Assembly (NCBI RefSeq): GCF_000423625.1 | Contig: NZ_AUII01000008.1 | Coordinates: 1 to 64,000 of the forward strand | DNA from: Pseudonocardia asaccharolytica DSM 44247 = NBRC 16224 | GTDB taxonomy: Bacteria > Actinomycetota > Actinomycetes > Mycobacteriales > Pseudonocardiaceae | Reading direction: 5' to 3' | DNA: 64,000 bases | Made by a program: the position numbers and the translations under genes | Notes under the pieces: model-generated | Database searches by the model: none | Seen by the model: only the letters and a program-made list of their open reading frames with translations | What the model was told of the DNA's origin: nothing | Part shown: positions 53,084 through 63,240 of the stretch, in pieces | Position numbering within the stretch: position 1 is the first letter of the stretch | Layout: every line of letters starts with the position of its first letter

Positions 53084-54582
53084 ACTCCTCCGGCGACGGG
53101 ACCGAGGGCGCGGACGAGGTCCGCGTCCCCAGCAACGGTGACAAGCCCGTCGACGAGGCGGTGATCTCGCACGTCCTCGACGCGATCCGTGGTGCGGAGA
53201 GCCCCGACGTCGTCCCGGCACAGTCGAGCGTGGCCGGGTTCGCGGAGTTCCTCGCCGTCGAGGCCGAGCTGGACCGGCGCTGGCCGGAGACGGTCATGGA
53301 ACCGTCCCTGGACCGCATCCGGGCCCTGGTCGACCTGATGGGCGAGCCGGAGCGCGGATATCCCGTGGTGCACCTGACCGGCACGAACGGCAAGACCTCG
53401 ACGGCCCGGATGGTCGAGGCGATCCTCGGCCAGATCGGCCTGCGCACCGGCCGGTACACCAGTCCGCATCTGCTGCTGGCCACCGAACGGATCAGCCTGG
53501 ACAACCGGCCGATCACCCCGGAGCGCTACGTCGAGCTCTACCGCGAGGTCGCGCCCTTCGTCGATCTGGTCGACGCCGGCCGGGGAGACCGCCCGGCGCT
53601 CAGCAAGTTCGAGGTGCTCACCGCGATGGCATTCGCGGCGTTCGCCGACGCCCCGGTCGAGGCCGCGATCATCGAGGTCGGTCTCGGCGGCCGTTGGGAC
53701 GCCACCAACGTGGCCGACGCCCAGGTCGCCGTGGTCACCCCGATCGGGCTGGACCACGCGGCGTACCTCGGAAACGACCTGCTCGAGATCGCGCGGGAGA
53801 AGGCCGGGATCATCAAGCCGGGATCGGTGGCGGTGCTCGCGGCCCAGGATCCGGCGGTGGCGCAGGTGCTCCTCGAACGGGTCGCCGGGGTGGACGCGCA
53901 GGTGGCCAGGGAGGGGGCCGAGTTCGGCGTCCGGGAGCGTGAGCTGGCCGTTGGCGGGCAACGCCTTGCGCTGCAAGGACTATCCGGCCGCTACGACGAG
54001 ATCGTCCTGCCGCTGCACGGCGAGCATCAGGCGTCCAACGCCGCGCTGGCGCTGGCGGCGGTGGAGGCGCTGGTCGGCGCGGGCCCGCAGCAGCCGCTCG
54101 ACCCCGACGCGGTGCGCGCGGCGTTCGCCTCGGTGCAGTCGCCGGGGCGGCTGGAACGGCTGCGCGGCGGCGGCGGAGCCCCGGTCGTGCTGGCCGACGC
54201 GGCGCACAACCCGCACGGTGCTCGCGCCCTGGCCGCGGCGCTGACCTCGGAGTTTCGGTTCACCCGCCTCGTCGCGGTGCTCAGCGTGCTGACCGACAAG
54301 GACGTCCGCGGGCTGCTCGCCGAGCTGGAGCCCGCCGCGCACGAGGTCGTGATCACCGCGAACTCGTCGCCGCGCGCGATGGATCCGGACCAGCTCGCCG
54401 CGATCGCCGTCGAGGTGTTCGGCTCCGACCGGGTCAGCGTCGAACCCGTGTTCGGCGAGGCGATCGAACAGGCCGTGGAGCTGGCTGAGGAGGGCGGCGA
54501 TTCCGGTGTCGGCGTCATCATCACGGGCTCGGTCGTGACCGCGGGCGAGGCGCGCAGGCTGTTCGGCAAGGAACCGTCGTGA
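53080..54582 (+). CDS. folC: folylpolyglutamate synthase / dihydrofolate synthase
   Basis: A 500-aa Mur-ligase-fold enzyme. ATP loop [19 protein letters not shown] near residue 105, then [17 protein letters not shown], the metal-site lysine region [11 protein letters not shown] and the C-domain end. It adds glutamates to (dihydro)folate. The N-terminus (about 50 residues, [19 protein letters not shown]) is longer than in many homologues. It overlaps valS and the DUF4233 gene by GTGA, a conserved actinobacterial trio. Confidence 0.94.
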   Translation: MNSSGDGTEGADEVRVPSNGDKPVDEAVISHVLDAIRGAESPDVVPAQSSVAGFAEFLAVEAELDRRWPETVMEPSLDRIRALVDLMGEPERGYPVVHLTGTNGKTSTARMVEAILGQIGLRTGRYTSPHLLLATERISLDNRPITPERYVELYREVAPFVDLVDAGRGDRPALSKFEVLTAMAFAAFADAPVEAAIIEVGLGGRWDATNVADAQVAVVTPIGLDHAAYLGNDLLEIAREKAGIIKPGSVAVLAAQDPAVAQVLLERVAGVDAQVAREGAEFGVRERELAVGGQRLALQGLSGRYDEIVLPLHGEHQASNAALALAAVEALVGAGPQQPLDPDAVRAAFASVQSPGRLERLRGGGGAPVVLADAAHNPHGARALAAALTSEFRFTRLVAVLSVLTDKDVRGLLAELEPAAHEVVITANSSPRAMDPDQLAAIAVEVFGSDRVSVEPVFGEAIEQAVELAEEGGDSGVGVIITGSVVTAGEARRLFGKEPS

Positions 54583-54980
54583 CCCCGCCGCCGGCACCCA
54601 ACCCCGACCCGATGAAAGGCGTGCGGGGGGTGTTTGCCGCCACGCTCGTGCTCGAGTCGATCGTGGTGCTGCTGGGGATGCTCGTGCTGACGAAGTTCGG
54701 GGCCGGGGCGACCCCGGCCGGGGTGGCGGCGGTGCTCGGGCTCGCCGCCGCGCTGATCGTCGCCGCCGGGTTGCAGCGTCGCCCGTGGGGTCTCTGTCTT
54801 GCGCTCGCGCTGCAGGCCGTGATGATCGCCCTCGCGGTGTTCGTGCCGGTACTCGGCGCGATGGGTGTGGTGTTCGCGCTGGTCTGGAGCGGCCTGCTGC
54901 TGATGCGCCGCGACGTCGCCCGCAAGATGGAGCGCGGTGAGCTGCCCGCACAGCGGCGTGGGCCGGACAGGGGCGAATAG
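54579..54980 (+). CDS. DUF4233 membrane protein
   Basis: A 133-aa protein with four hydrophobic helices (VFAATLVLESIVVLLGMLVL, AGVAAVLGLAAALIVAAGL, LCLALALQAVMIALAVFVPV, GVVFALVWSGLLLM) and a basic tail. It matches DUF4233, regularly found directly after folC in actinobacteria. GTG start inside the folC stop. Function unknown; coupling suggests co-expression with folate metabolism rather than a shared reaction. Confidence 0.85.
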   Translation: MTPPPAPNPDPMKGVRGVFAATLVLESIVVLLGMLVLTKFGAGATPAGVAAVLGLAAALIVAAGLQRRPWGLCLALALQAVMIALAVFVPVLGAMGVVFALVWSGLLLMRRDVARKMERGELPAQRRGPDRGE

Positions 54981-54994
54981 CCGCCTTCGGCGGG

Positions 54995-55000
54995 TACGAT
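54995..55000 (+). promoter_or_regulatory. -10 box TACGAT of the DM13 gene, leaderless
   Basis: TACGAT stands five bases before ATG 55006. Confidence 0.5.
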
Positions 55001-55005
55001 GTCGC

Positions 55006-55554
55006 ATGGCCCGCACCACTCGCCGCCCGTTGCAGCGTCGCCCGGTCACCTGGGTGGTGGCGGCGCTCGGCGCGGTCGTGGCCGTCGCCGCGGTGGTGTG
55101 GTTCGCGCCGTGGAAGCTGTTCGTCGACCAGACCGTCGACGAGGCGGCCCCGGTCGTGGCCGGTGCGCCCGCTGGTCCCGCAGCACCGGCCGGGCCGGTG
55201 CTGCTGGCCAGGGGGGAGCTGATCAGTCACGAGCACGCCACGACGGGCACCGTGGCGGTGCTCGCGCTGCCCGACGGCTCGCGCGTGCTGCGGCTGGAGA
55301 ACCTCGACACCAGCAACGGGCCCGACCTGAACGTGTGGCTCACCGACGCGCCCGTGCTGCCGGGGCGCGAGGGCTGGGGCGTGTTCGACGACGGTCGCTA
55401 CGTCGACCTCGGCGACCTCAAGGGCAACCTCGGAAGCTCGAACTACCAGCTGCCCGCCGACGCCGACCTCGCCCGGCTCACCGGAGTGAGCATCTGGTGC
55501 GACCGGTTCAACGTCTCCTTCGGCGCCGCCGCCCTGCAGCCGGTGGCCGCCTGA
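55006..55554 (+). CDS. DM13-domain exported protein
   Basis: A 182-aa protein with an N-terminal signal anchor ([20 protein letters not shown]) and a DM13 domain: [60 protein letters not shown], and [14 protein letters not shown] at the end. DM13 is a small cytochrome-domain-like/electron-transfer-associated extracellular domain with a conserved Cys (SIWCDRF). Located on the outer face of the membrane. Independent transcript likely. Confidence 0.85.
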   Translation: MARTTRRPLQRRPVTWVVAALGAVVAVAAVVWFAPWKLFVDQTVDEAAPVVAGAPAGPAAPAGPVLLARGELISHEHATTGTVAVLALPDGSRVLRLENLDTSNGPDLNVWLTDAPVLPGREGWGVFDDGRYVDLGDLKGNLGSSNYQLPADADLARLTGVSIWCDRFNVSFGAAALQPVAA

Positions 55555-55562
55555 ACCGCCGA

Positions 55563-55568
55563 TACGCT
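55563..55568 (+). promoter_or_regulatory. -10 box TACGCT of ndk, leaderless
   Basis: TACGCT stands six bases before GTG 55575. Confidence 0.5.
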
Positions 55569-55574
55569 GGCGGC

Positions 55575-55985
55575 GTGACTGAACGTACCCTGGTCCTCGT
55601 CAAGCCCGACGGCGTCGAGCGCAAGCTCGTCGGCGAGGTCGTCGTCCGGATCGAGCGCAAGGGGCTCGATCTGGTGGCTCTCGAGATGCGCACCGTCGAC
55701 CGCGAGCTGGCCGCCCAGCATTACGCCGAACACGACGGCAAGCCGTTCTTCTCCTCCCTGCTCGAGTTCATCACCTCCGGCCCGGTGGTCGCCGCGGTCG
55801 TCGAGGGTCCCCGGGCGATCGCGGCGTTCCGGCAGCTCGCCGGGGGCACCGACCCCGTCGAGAAGGCCGCCCCGGGCAGCATCCGCGGCGACTTCGGGCT
55901 GGAGACCCAGTCGAACCTGGTGCACGGTTCGGACTCGCCGGAGTCGGCCGCCCGCGAGATCAAACTGTGGTTCCCTAGCCTCTGA
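55575..55985 (+). CDS. ndk: nucleoside diphosphate kinase
   Basis: A 136-aa protein of family length. [19 protein letters not shown] (Lys of the phosphate site), [17 protein letters not shown], then [20 protein letters not shown] with the catalytic histidine. It equilibrates nucleoside di- and triphosphates via phosphohistidine. GTG start. Confidence 0.96.
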   Translation: MTERTLVLVKPDGVERKLVGEVVVRIERKGLDLVALEMRTVDRELAAQHYAEHDGKPFFSSLLEFITSGPVVAAVVEGPRAIAAFRQLAGGTDPVEKAAPGSIRGDFGLETQSNLVHGSDSPESAAREIKLWFPSL

Positions 55986-56025
55986 CTCCGCGCAAAACTC
56001 CGCGCGTTCTGTCGGTGCGCCGGGT

Positions 56026-56031
56026 TAGCGT
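56026..56031 (+). promoter_or_regulatory. -10 box TAGCGT of the ABC exporter operon, leaderless
   Basis: TAGCGT stands six bases before GTG 56038. Confidence 0.5.
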
Positions 56032-56037
56032 TCCGGC

Positions 56038-56961
<924 letters not shown>

Positions 56962-56974
56962 GGAGGATGGACCG

Positions 56975-57817
56975 ATGGCCGAGGTGACCGCCGCGGTCGT
57001 CCCCGCCCCCAGCGCGTCCGGCCGGGTTCCGGGCCGCGCCGGTGGGATCGGGATCGTCGTCGAGCACCACTGGCGCTGGTACCGGCGCAACTGGCGAGCC
57101 ACGGTCGTGTCCTCGGTGCTGCAGCCCCTGCTGTTCCTGCTGGCGTTCGGCGTGGGTTTCGGCGCGCTGGTGAGCGGTTCCGGGCGGGTCGAGGTGGCCA
57201 CCGGCGGCGTCGGCTACCTGGTGTGGCTCGCGCCCGCGCTGCTCGCGATGTCGGCGGTGCAGAGCGCCGCGTTCGAGTCGACCTATCCGGTGCTGTCCGG
57301 ATTCAAATGGCAGCGGGTGTACCACGCGATGGCGGCGGGCCCGCTGTCCGCCGCCCAGATCGGGCTCGGCCACCTGACCTGGATCGCGCTGAAGATGTTC
57401 GCCTCCGGTGCGGTCTACGTGATCGTCATCGCGGTGTTCGGAGGAGTGACCGGTCCGGGGGTCGCCGTGTCGCTGGTCGCCGCGACGTTCACCGGCACCG
57501 CCGTGGCCGCGCTGGTGATGGCGTTCGCGGCCACCGTGGAGAACGAGGGTTCGGCCTTCACCGGGCTGTTCCGGTTCGTCGTCATCCCGATGACGCTGTT
57601 CTCGGGCACGTTCTTCCCGGTCGACCGGCTTCCCGCCGTCGTGCGGCCGCTGGCCTGGGTCTCCCCGCTGTGGCACGGCACCGAGCTGGCCCGATCGGCG
57701 GCGCTGGGCCGGTGGCAGCCGCTCGCCGCCGCGGGCCATGTGGCGTTCCTGCTGGTGCTGCTGGTGATCGGGGCCGTGCTGGTGGCGCGGCAGTTCCGAC
57801 GGAGGCTGACACCATGA
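56975..57817 (+). CDS. ABC-2 type permease, first
   Basis: A 280-aa protein with six predicted helices of the ABC-2 fold. It has RNWRATVVSSVLQPLLFLLA at the first helix and ENEGSAFTGLFRFVVIPMTL and FSGTFFPVDRLPAVVRPL in the region characteristic of NodJ/DrrB permeases. GAGGAGGATGG upstream. The stop overlaps the next permease (ATGA). Confidence 0.88.
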   Translation: MAEVTAAVVPAPSASGRVPGRAGGIGIVVEHHWRWYRRNWRATVVSSVLQPLLFLLAFGVGFGALVSGSGRVEVATGGVGYLVWLAPALLAMSAVQSAAFESTYPVLSGFKWQRVYHAMAAGPLSAAQIGLGHLTWIALKMFASGAVYVIVIAVFGGVTGPGVAVSLVAATFTGTAVAALVMAFAATVENEGSAFTGLFRFVVIPMTLFSGTFFPVDRLPAVVRPLAWVSPLWHGTELARSAALGRWQPLAAAGHVAFLLVLLVIGAVLVARQFRRRLTP

Positions 57818-58641
57818 GCGCCCCCTCCGCCGTCCCGGACGTCCCGCTCGCGCCGCGGCTGCTTCCGGCCGGCAGCTACGCGGGCCGCGCCCGGATGCTG
57901 CTGCTCCGATCGGCCACCGCGTCGCGGCGGACCTGGCTGGCGTTCGTGTCCGGGTTCTTCGAGCCGATCTTCTATCTCCTCGCGATGGGCCAGGGCCTCG
58001 GGTCGCTGGTCGGGGAGCTGCCCGGCCCCGGCGGCGCGTCGCTCAGCTACGCGGCGTTCATCGCGCCCGGACTGCTGGCCGCGTCGGCGATGAACGGGGC
58101 GGTGTTCGATTCCACCTACAACGTGTTCTTCAAGCTCCGGTACGCCCGGCTCTACGACGCGATGCTGGCCACCCCGCTCGGGCCGATCGACATCGCGCTC
58201 GGTGAGATCGGCTGGGCGCTGCTGCGCGGTGGGCTGTACGCCACCGGGTTCCTCTCGGTGATGGCGGCGTTCGGGCTGATCGCCTCGCCGTGGGCGTTGC
58301 TCGCGCTGCCCGCGGCGCTGGTGGTGGCGTTCGCGTTCGGCGCGATCGGGATGGCGGCGACGTCGTTCATGCGCTCCTGGCAGGACTTCGACCTGGTCAC
58401 GCTCGCGGTGCTGCCGATGTTCCTGTTCGCGACGACGTTCTACCCGCTGTCGGTCTACCCGCGATGGTTGCAGCTGGTGGTCGAGTGCCTGCCGCTGTAC
58501 CACGCCGTCGAGCTGATGCGTGCGCTGACCACCGGCGCGGTGCATCTCGGTCTGCTCAGCCACCTCGGGTACTTCGCGGTGATGATCGCGGTCGGGGTCG
58601 TGCTGGCTTCTCGGCGGCTCGACGCGCTGCTGCTGAAGTAG
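57814..58641 (+). CDS. ABC-2 type permease, second
   Basis: A 275-aa paralogue of the previous permease: SRRTWLAFVSGFFEPIFYLL, AAFIAPGLLAASAMNGAVFD, SFMRSWQDFDLVTLAVLPMF and LFATTFYPLSVYPRW. Two permeases plus one ATPase suggest a heterodimeric channel. The NodJ-like sequence points to export of a lipid, polysaccharide or small hydrophobic compound. Confidence 0.88.
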   Translation: MSAPSAVPDVPLAPRLLPAGSYAGRARMLLLRSATASRRTWLAFVSGFFEPIFYLLAMGQGLGSLVGELPGPGGASLSYAAFIAPGLLAASAMNGAVFDSTYNVFFKLRYARLYDAMLATPLGPIDIALGEIGWALLRGGLYATGFLSVMAAFGLIASPWALLALPAALVVAFAFGAIGMAATSFMRSWQDFDLVTLAVLPMFLFATTFYPLSVYPRWLQLVVECLPLYHAVELMRALTTGAVHLGLLSHLGYFAVMIAVGVVLASRRLDALLLK

Positions 58642-58744
58642 GGGGCTCTGCGGGCCGGGCGCGGCGAAACACCGGCACTGCGCGCGTGCCGTCTCCCGTG
58701 CGGGTAGCGTTCGACGTCGGTACACACGGCGGAGGAAACGAACC

Positions 58745-59623
58745 ATGATCACCGGCAGTATCGTCGCGCTGGTCACCCCGATGCGGGCCGACGGCTCGCT
58801 CGACCATGAGGCGCTCGCGAAGCTCGTCGACCGCACGATCGAGGCCGGCACGTCGGCCATCGTGTCGGTCGGCACCACGGGCGAGTCGGCGACTCTCGAC
58901 GTCGACGAGCACACCGACGTCATCCGGCGCACCATCGACGTCGCCGGGGACCGGGTCCCGATCATCGCCGGCACCGGCGCGAACAGCACCAGCGAGGCCA
59001 TCCACCTCACGCGGGCGGCGAAACAGGCGGGTGCGGACGCGGCGCTGCTCGTCACCCCGTACTACAACAAGCCTCCGCAGGAGGGCCTGTACCGGCACTT
59101 CCGGGCCGTCGCCGAGGCCGTCGACATCCCGCAGATCCTCTACAACGTCCCCGGGCGCACCGCCTGCGACATGCTGCCGGCGACCGTGGCGCGGCTGGCG
59201 GCGGTGCCGAACATCATCGGGATCAAGGAGGCGCTCGGCGACCTCGGCCGAGTGCGGGATCTCGTCGCCCTCGGCCTCGACGACTTCGCGCTCTACTCCG
59301 GTGACGACGCCACCGCGCGCGAGAGCATGCTCGCCGGGTTCCACGGCAACATCTCGGTGACCGCCAACGTCGCCCCGGATGCGATGGCGAAGATGTGCGC
59401 GGCGGCGATCGCGGGCGACGCCGAGACCGCGGCGGCGATCGACGCCGACCTCGCCGAACTGCACCGCAAGCTGTTCATCGAGCCGAACCCGATCCCGGTG
59501 AAGTGGGCGCTCGCCGAGCTGGGGCTGATGGAGCCCGGCATCCGGCTGCCGCTGGTCCCGCTCGACGAGGCCCATCACGAGGCGGTCCGCGCCGCGCTGC
59601 GGACCGCGGGCCTGCTCGGCTGA
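58745..59623 (+). CDS. dapA: 4-hydroxy-tetrahydrodipicolinate synthase
   Basis: A 292-aa TIM-barrel aldolase: SVGTTGESATLDVDEHTDV (pyruvate carboxyl site), TPYYNKPPQEGLYRHFRAV with the Tyr, LYNVPGRTACDM, and Schiff-base Lys in NIIGIKEALGDLGRV. It condenses pyruvate with aspartate semialdehyde in lysine/diaminopimelate synthesis. GGAGGAAACG before ATG. A long perfect hairpin follows the stop. Confidence 0.94.
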   Translation: MITGSIVALVTPMRADGSLDHEALAKLVDRTIEAGTSAIVSVGTTGESATLDVDEHTDVIRRTIDVAGDRVPIIAGTGANSTSEAIHLTRAAKQAGADAALLVTPYYNKPPQEGLYRHFRAVAEAVDIPQILYNVPGRTACDMLPATVARLAAVPNIIGIKEALGDLGRVRDLVALGLDDFALYSGDDATARESMLAGFHGNISVTANVAPDAMAKMCAAAIAGDAETAAAIDADLAELHRKLFIEPNPIPVKWALAELGLMEPGIRLPLVPLDEAHHEAVRAALRTAGLLG

Positions 59624-59633
59624 GCGCACCCGG

Positions 59634-59688
59634 CCGCACGTGAGCGGCGCAAGCACCCCTGAATGACGCTTGCGCCGCTCACGTGCGG
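59634..59688 (+). terminator. 21-bp perfect hairpin after dapA
   Basis: The arm at 59634-59654 (containing GCACGTGAGCGGCGCAAGC) pairs exactly with 59668-59688 around a 13-nt loop, beginning 10 nt after the dapA stop. It has no U-tract. Its length and perfection exceed what most terminators show. Confidence 0.8.
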
Positions 59689-59741
59689 GCCGGGCGAGGC
59701 GGCAGGTGCGGTGTGGGTGCGAGGCCGTCCGGAGCCGGGGC

Positions 59742-59747
59742 TACCCT
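59742..59747 (+). promoter_or_regulatory. -10 box TACCCT, near-leaderless
   Basis: TACCCT stands eight bases before GTG 59756. Confidence 0.45.
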
Positions 59748-59755
59748 GGGGCAGC

Positions 59756-61711
59756 GTGACCCCCGCGTCCGTCTTCCCGATCCTCGAGCCGCTGCTGCCG
59801 CATGTCGCCAAGCCCGTGCAGTACGTCGGCGGCGAGCTGAACGCGCAGCAGCGAGACTGGGAGTCCGCCGCGGTGCGATGGGCTCTGCTCTACCCCGACG
59901 CCTACGAGGTCGGGCTGCCCAACCAGGGCGTCATGATCCTCTACGAGGTGCTCAACGAGCGGGACGACGCCCTCGCGGAGCGCTGCTACGCCGTCTGGCC
60001 CGACCTCGAGGCGCTGATGCGCGAGCGCGGCGTGCCCGCGTTCACCGTCGACGCGCATCGCCCGGTCGACGCGTTCGATCTGCTCGGCGTGAGCTTCCCC
60101 ACCGAGCTGGGCTACACGAACCTGCTCACCACGCTCGACCTGGCCGGCATCCCGCTGCACGCGACCGAGCGCGGTCTCGACCATCCGGTGGTCGTCGCGG
60201 GCGGGCACGCGGCGTTCAACCCCGAGCCGATCGCGGACTTCATCGACGTCGCGGCGATCGGGGACGGTGAGGAGGTCGTCGGGGACATCACCGACGTGGT
60301 GAAGGGGTGGAAGGAGCAGGGCCGTCCCGGCGGACGCCGCGAGCTGCTGCTGCGGCTGGCGGCGACCGACGGCTGCTACGTGCCGTCGTGCTACGCCGTC
60401 GACTACGCCACCGACGGCGTCATCGCCGCGGTCGTCCCGGTGCACGAACGCGTGCCGCGCACCGTGCAGAAGCGCACCACCGTCGAGCTGGACGACTGGC
60501 CGTACCCGAAGAAACCGCTGGTCCCGCTGGCCGACACGGTGCACGAGCGGGCGAGCGTGGAGATCTTCCGGGGCTGCACCCGGGGCTGCCGGTTCTGCCA
60601 GGCCGGCATGATCACCCGCCCGGTACGCGAGCGGTCACTGGCCGGCATCGGCGAGATGGTCGATCAGGCCGTGCGCGCCAGCGGCTTCGACGAGATCGGG
60701 CTGCTGTCGCTGTCGTCGGCCGACCACTCCGAGATCGCCGAGATCACCAAGGGGCTGGCCGACCGCTACGAGGGCACCAACACGTCGTTGTCGCTGCCCT
60801 CGACCAGGGTCGACGCGTTCAACATCGACCTCGCCAACGAGATCTCCCGCAACGGCCGTCGCTCCGGGCTGACCTTCGCCCCCGAGGGCGGGTCGGAGCG
60901 GATCCGGCGAGTGATCAACAAGATGGTGTCCGAGGACGATCTCATCCGCACCGTCTCGCAGGCGTTCGCGCAGGGCTGGCGGCAGGTCAAGCTCTATTTC
61001 ATGTGCGGGCTGCCGACCGAGGAGGACGAGGATGTCGTGCAGATCGCCGGGATGGCGCACCGGGTGATCGAGGCGGGACGGGCGGCGTCGGGGCGCAACG
61101 ACATCCGCTGCACCATCTCGATCGGCGGGTTCGTGCCCAAGCCGCACACCCCGTTCCAGTGGGCCGCGCAGGCGTCGCCCGAGGTGGTCGACGACCGGCT
61201 GCGCAAGCTCCGCGCCGCAGTCAACAGCAACCGCAAGCTGGGGCGTAATGTCGGTATGCGGTATCACGATGGGCAACCGTCGCTCATCGAGGGTCTGCTG
61301 GCCCGCGGCGACCGCCGGGTCGGGCGGGTGATCGAGCGGGTGTGGCGCGAGGGCGGCCGGTTCGACGGCTGGAGCGAACACTTCTCCTACGAGCGCTGGA
61401 TCGGCGCGGCCGCCGCGGAGCTCGAGCCGCTGGGCGTCTCGCTCGGCTGGTTCACCACCCGCGAACGCGAGCGCGATGAGGTCCTGCCCTGGGACCATCT
61501 CGACTCCGGGCTCGACCGCGACTGGCTCTGGGACGACTGGCAGGACGCCCTCGGCGGGCGGGAGCAGGACGACTGCCGGTGGACGCCGTGCTTCGACTGC
61601 GGGGTCTGCCCCTCGACCGGCACCGACATCCAGGTGGGCCCGAGCGGCACCTCCCTGCTCCCGCTGACGGTGGTGAACCCCGTCGGTGGGAACCGGTTCG
61701 CGAGTGGCTGA
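59756..61711 (+). CDS. TIGR03960-family radical SAM protein with B12-binding-like N-terminus
   Basis: A 651-aa protein. The N-terminal part (LLYPDAYEVGLPNQGVMILY ... GVSFPTELGYTNLL) resembles cobalamin-binding domains. The radical SAM core has FRGCTRGCRFCQAGM with the CxxxCxxC cluster motif near residue 280. TIGR03960 and TIGR03936 proteins are paired or fused in many bacteria; their exact reaction is undefined. Start at GTG 59756; the frame is open upstream across the hairpin but without support. The TIGR03936 partner appears at 63241, separated by an acetyltransferase and a pseudogene. Confidence 0.88.
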   Translation: MTPASVFPILEPLLPHVAKPVQYVGGELNAQQRDWESAAVRWALLYPDAYEVGLPNQGVMILYEVLNERDDALAERCYAVWPDLEALMRERGVPAFTVDAHRPVDAFDLLGVSFPTELGYTNLLTTLDLAGIPLHATERGLDHPVVVAGGHAAFNPEPIADFIDVAAIGDGEEVVGDITDVVKGWKEQGRPGGRRELLLRLAATDGCYVPSCYAVDYATDGVIAAVVPVHERVPRTVQKRTTVELDDWPYPKKPLVPLADTVHERASVEIFRGCTRGCRFCQAGMITRPVRERSLAGIGEMVDQAVRASGFDEIGLLSLSSADHSEIAEITKGLADRYEGTNTSLSLPSTRVDAFNIDLANEISRNGRRSGLTFAPEGGSERIRRVINKMVSEDDLIRTVSQAFAQGWRQVKLYFMCGLPTEEDEDVVQIAGMAHRVIEAGRAASGRNDIRCTISIGGFVPKPHTPFQWAAQASPEVVDDRLRKLRAAVNSNRKLGRNVGMRYHDGQPSLIEGLLARGDRRVGRVIERVWREGGRFDGWSEHFSYERWIGAAAAELEPLGVSLGWFTTRERERDEVLPWDHLDSGLDRDWLWDDWQDALGGREQDDCRWTPCFDCGVCPSTGTDIQVGPSGTSLLPLTVVNPVGGNRFASG

Positions 61712-62204
61712 TCGGGTCGCGTCACCGGAGTTCACGATCCGCGTCGCCGACGAGCGCGACGTGGAGGCGCTGGCCGGGCTGCGCCGTGCCTGGCTCGAGG
61801 AGCGCCGGGGCCACCCCGTGGACGACCCCGGATTCGAGGCTGCGTTCGCCCAGTGGTGGCGGATCGAGCAGCCGCGCCGGACGTTCTGGCTGGCCGAGGC
61901 TGGTTCGGAGCGGGCGGGCTGGACGGCCGTCGGCTCGATCAACGTCGTCGAGACCGTGCACATGCCGCGCCCGGGCGCCCGCAGCGGGCGGGTCGGCCAG
62001 GTCGGTAACGCGTTCGTGCTGAACGCCTTCGCCGACCGCGGGGTGCCGCGGGCGCTGCTCACCTCGGTCGTCGAGCACGCCCGGCAGCGCCGCTACCGCA
62101 GGCTGCTGCTGGCCCCGACGCCGGGCAGCGCCGCGTTCTACCGGCGCGCCGGGTTCGTTCCGGCGGGGGATTCGGTGCTCGTGCTGCACCCGGCGGCGCA
62201 ATAG
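61704..62204 (+). CDS. GNAT family N-acetyltransferase
   Basis: A 166-aa protein from GTG 61704, overlapping the radical SAM gene by 8 nt. FTIRVADERDVEALAGLRRA at the start, and the acetyl-CoA-binding segment VLNAFADRGVPRALLTSVVE, then APTPGSAAFYRRAGFVPAG. Substrate unknown (amino group of a small molecule or protein). Confidence 0.82.
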   Translation: MADRVASPEFTIRVADERDVEALAGLRRAWLEERRGHPVDDPGFEAAFAQWWRIEQPRRTFWLAEAGSERAGWTAVGSINVVETVHMPRPGARSGRVGQVGNAFVLNAFADRGVPRALLTSVVEHARQRRYRRLLLAPTPGSAAFYRRAGFVPAGDSVLVLHPAAQ

Positions 62205-62233
62205 CCCGAGCGGAGCCGGGATCATGTGCGCTC

Positions 62234-62850
62234 GTGTGGCTCATGGCCGTGCCGGCGCTCCTGTTCACCGGGATCGTCCTGTGGTCCTCGGCGCTGTCGC
62301 TCGACCAGTTCCCGCTGTTGGCTCAGCTCGGTGCCTACCGGGTGCAGGCGATGGTCGTTGTGCTGGCCGCCGGGACGCTGTTGCTGGTGTGCCCAGGGCG
62401 TCGCCGGCGAATCCGGGGGCTCGCCCTCATGATGCTCGCCATCAGCCCGCTGCCCCGGATCCTGCCGAGGCTGGTCGCGGATGGGTCTCCGGGCGCGGTC
62501 GGTGAACTGACCGTGGTCAGCGTGAACGTGAGCGCCGACGGCGCCGACGCGGCGGAGGTCGCGAGCCTCGCGGTCGCCAGGCGGGCCGACGTCGTCGCGC
62601 TCCCGGAGGCGTCGGCGAGCAACGTGGTCGAGATCGTCGCCCGGGCGGGCGCCGCGGGTCTCGACTACGTCTCCGCCACCGACGACCCGCTTGTACCCAC
62701 CTCGCGGGACTACGAGACCTACGAGAAGCGGTCCAGCGGTCCCTACCCGACGTCGCTGCTGGTGCGCCGTGACCTGCGGCCCCAGTTCGATGTGCAACGG
62801 CCGGCGGGTCGGTTGGGTGGCGTCACCGCCGTGCTGTCACGGCCGGTGGG
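62234..62850 (+). pseudogene. endonuclease/exonuclease/phosphatase family protein, N-terminal fragment
   Basis: Two or three N-terminal hydrophobic helices (LLFTGIVLWSSALSLDQFPL; VVLAAGTLLLVC) precede the start of an EEP nuclease-like domain: ELTVVSVNVSADGADAAEVA, RRADVVALPEAS. The fold breaks off near 62840, where C-terminal catalytic His/Asp motifs should follow. The frame runs on into nonsense across the next gene. The loss looks like a deletion that joined it to another gene's end. Confidence 0.65.
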
Positions 62851-63167
62851 CCGCTCACCGTATCGAGCTGGCCGCGGCGATCGCCCGGGTGCCCGCGCCC
62901 GCCCTGCGCGTCGACCTGGAGGTCGCGACCTATCCCGCGGTCGTGACCAGAGCCCTCGCACCGGTGCTGGTGGGGGTGCTGGGCGCGGCCCCCGCCCCGG
63001 TCCGGTTGCGCTGGCTCGACCAGAGCGCCGTCGGCCGGGCGCGGTGGCTGCTGGTCGACATGCTGGCCGACCCGGGCGACTGGCTGGTGCTCGTCCCGCT
63101 CGCCGCCGGAGCGGTCGACGTCATCCCGTTCAGTCAGTTGGTGACCGCGGCCGAAGGCGGGCGGTGA
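62850..63167 (+). pseudogene. C-terminal fragment of an unidentified protein
   Basis: In a different frame from the preceding fragment, IELAAAIARVPAPALRVDLE, RALAPVLVGVLGAAPAPVRL, WLDQSAVGRARWLLVDMLAD and LAAGAVDVIPFSQLVTAAEG run to a normal stop with good codon bias. No start codon is apparent. It looks like the tail of a gene whose front was lost together with the end of the nuclease gene. I do not recognise the family. Confidence 0.5.
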
Positions 63168-63228
63168 GCTACCGGGTCGAGGTCAGCCGACGCGCGGTAC
63201 CGCACGGCGGCCGGGGGCACCGGGATTC

Positions 63229-63234
63229 TAGACT
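63229..63234 (+). promoter_or_regulatory. -10 box TAGACT, leaderless
   Basis: TAGACT stands six bases before ATG 63241. Confidence 0.5.
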
Positions 63235-63240
63235 GGCGGC

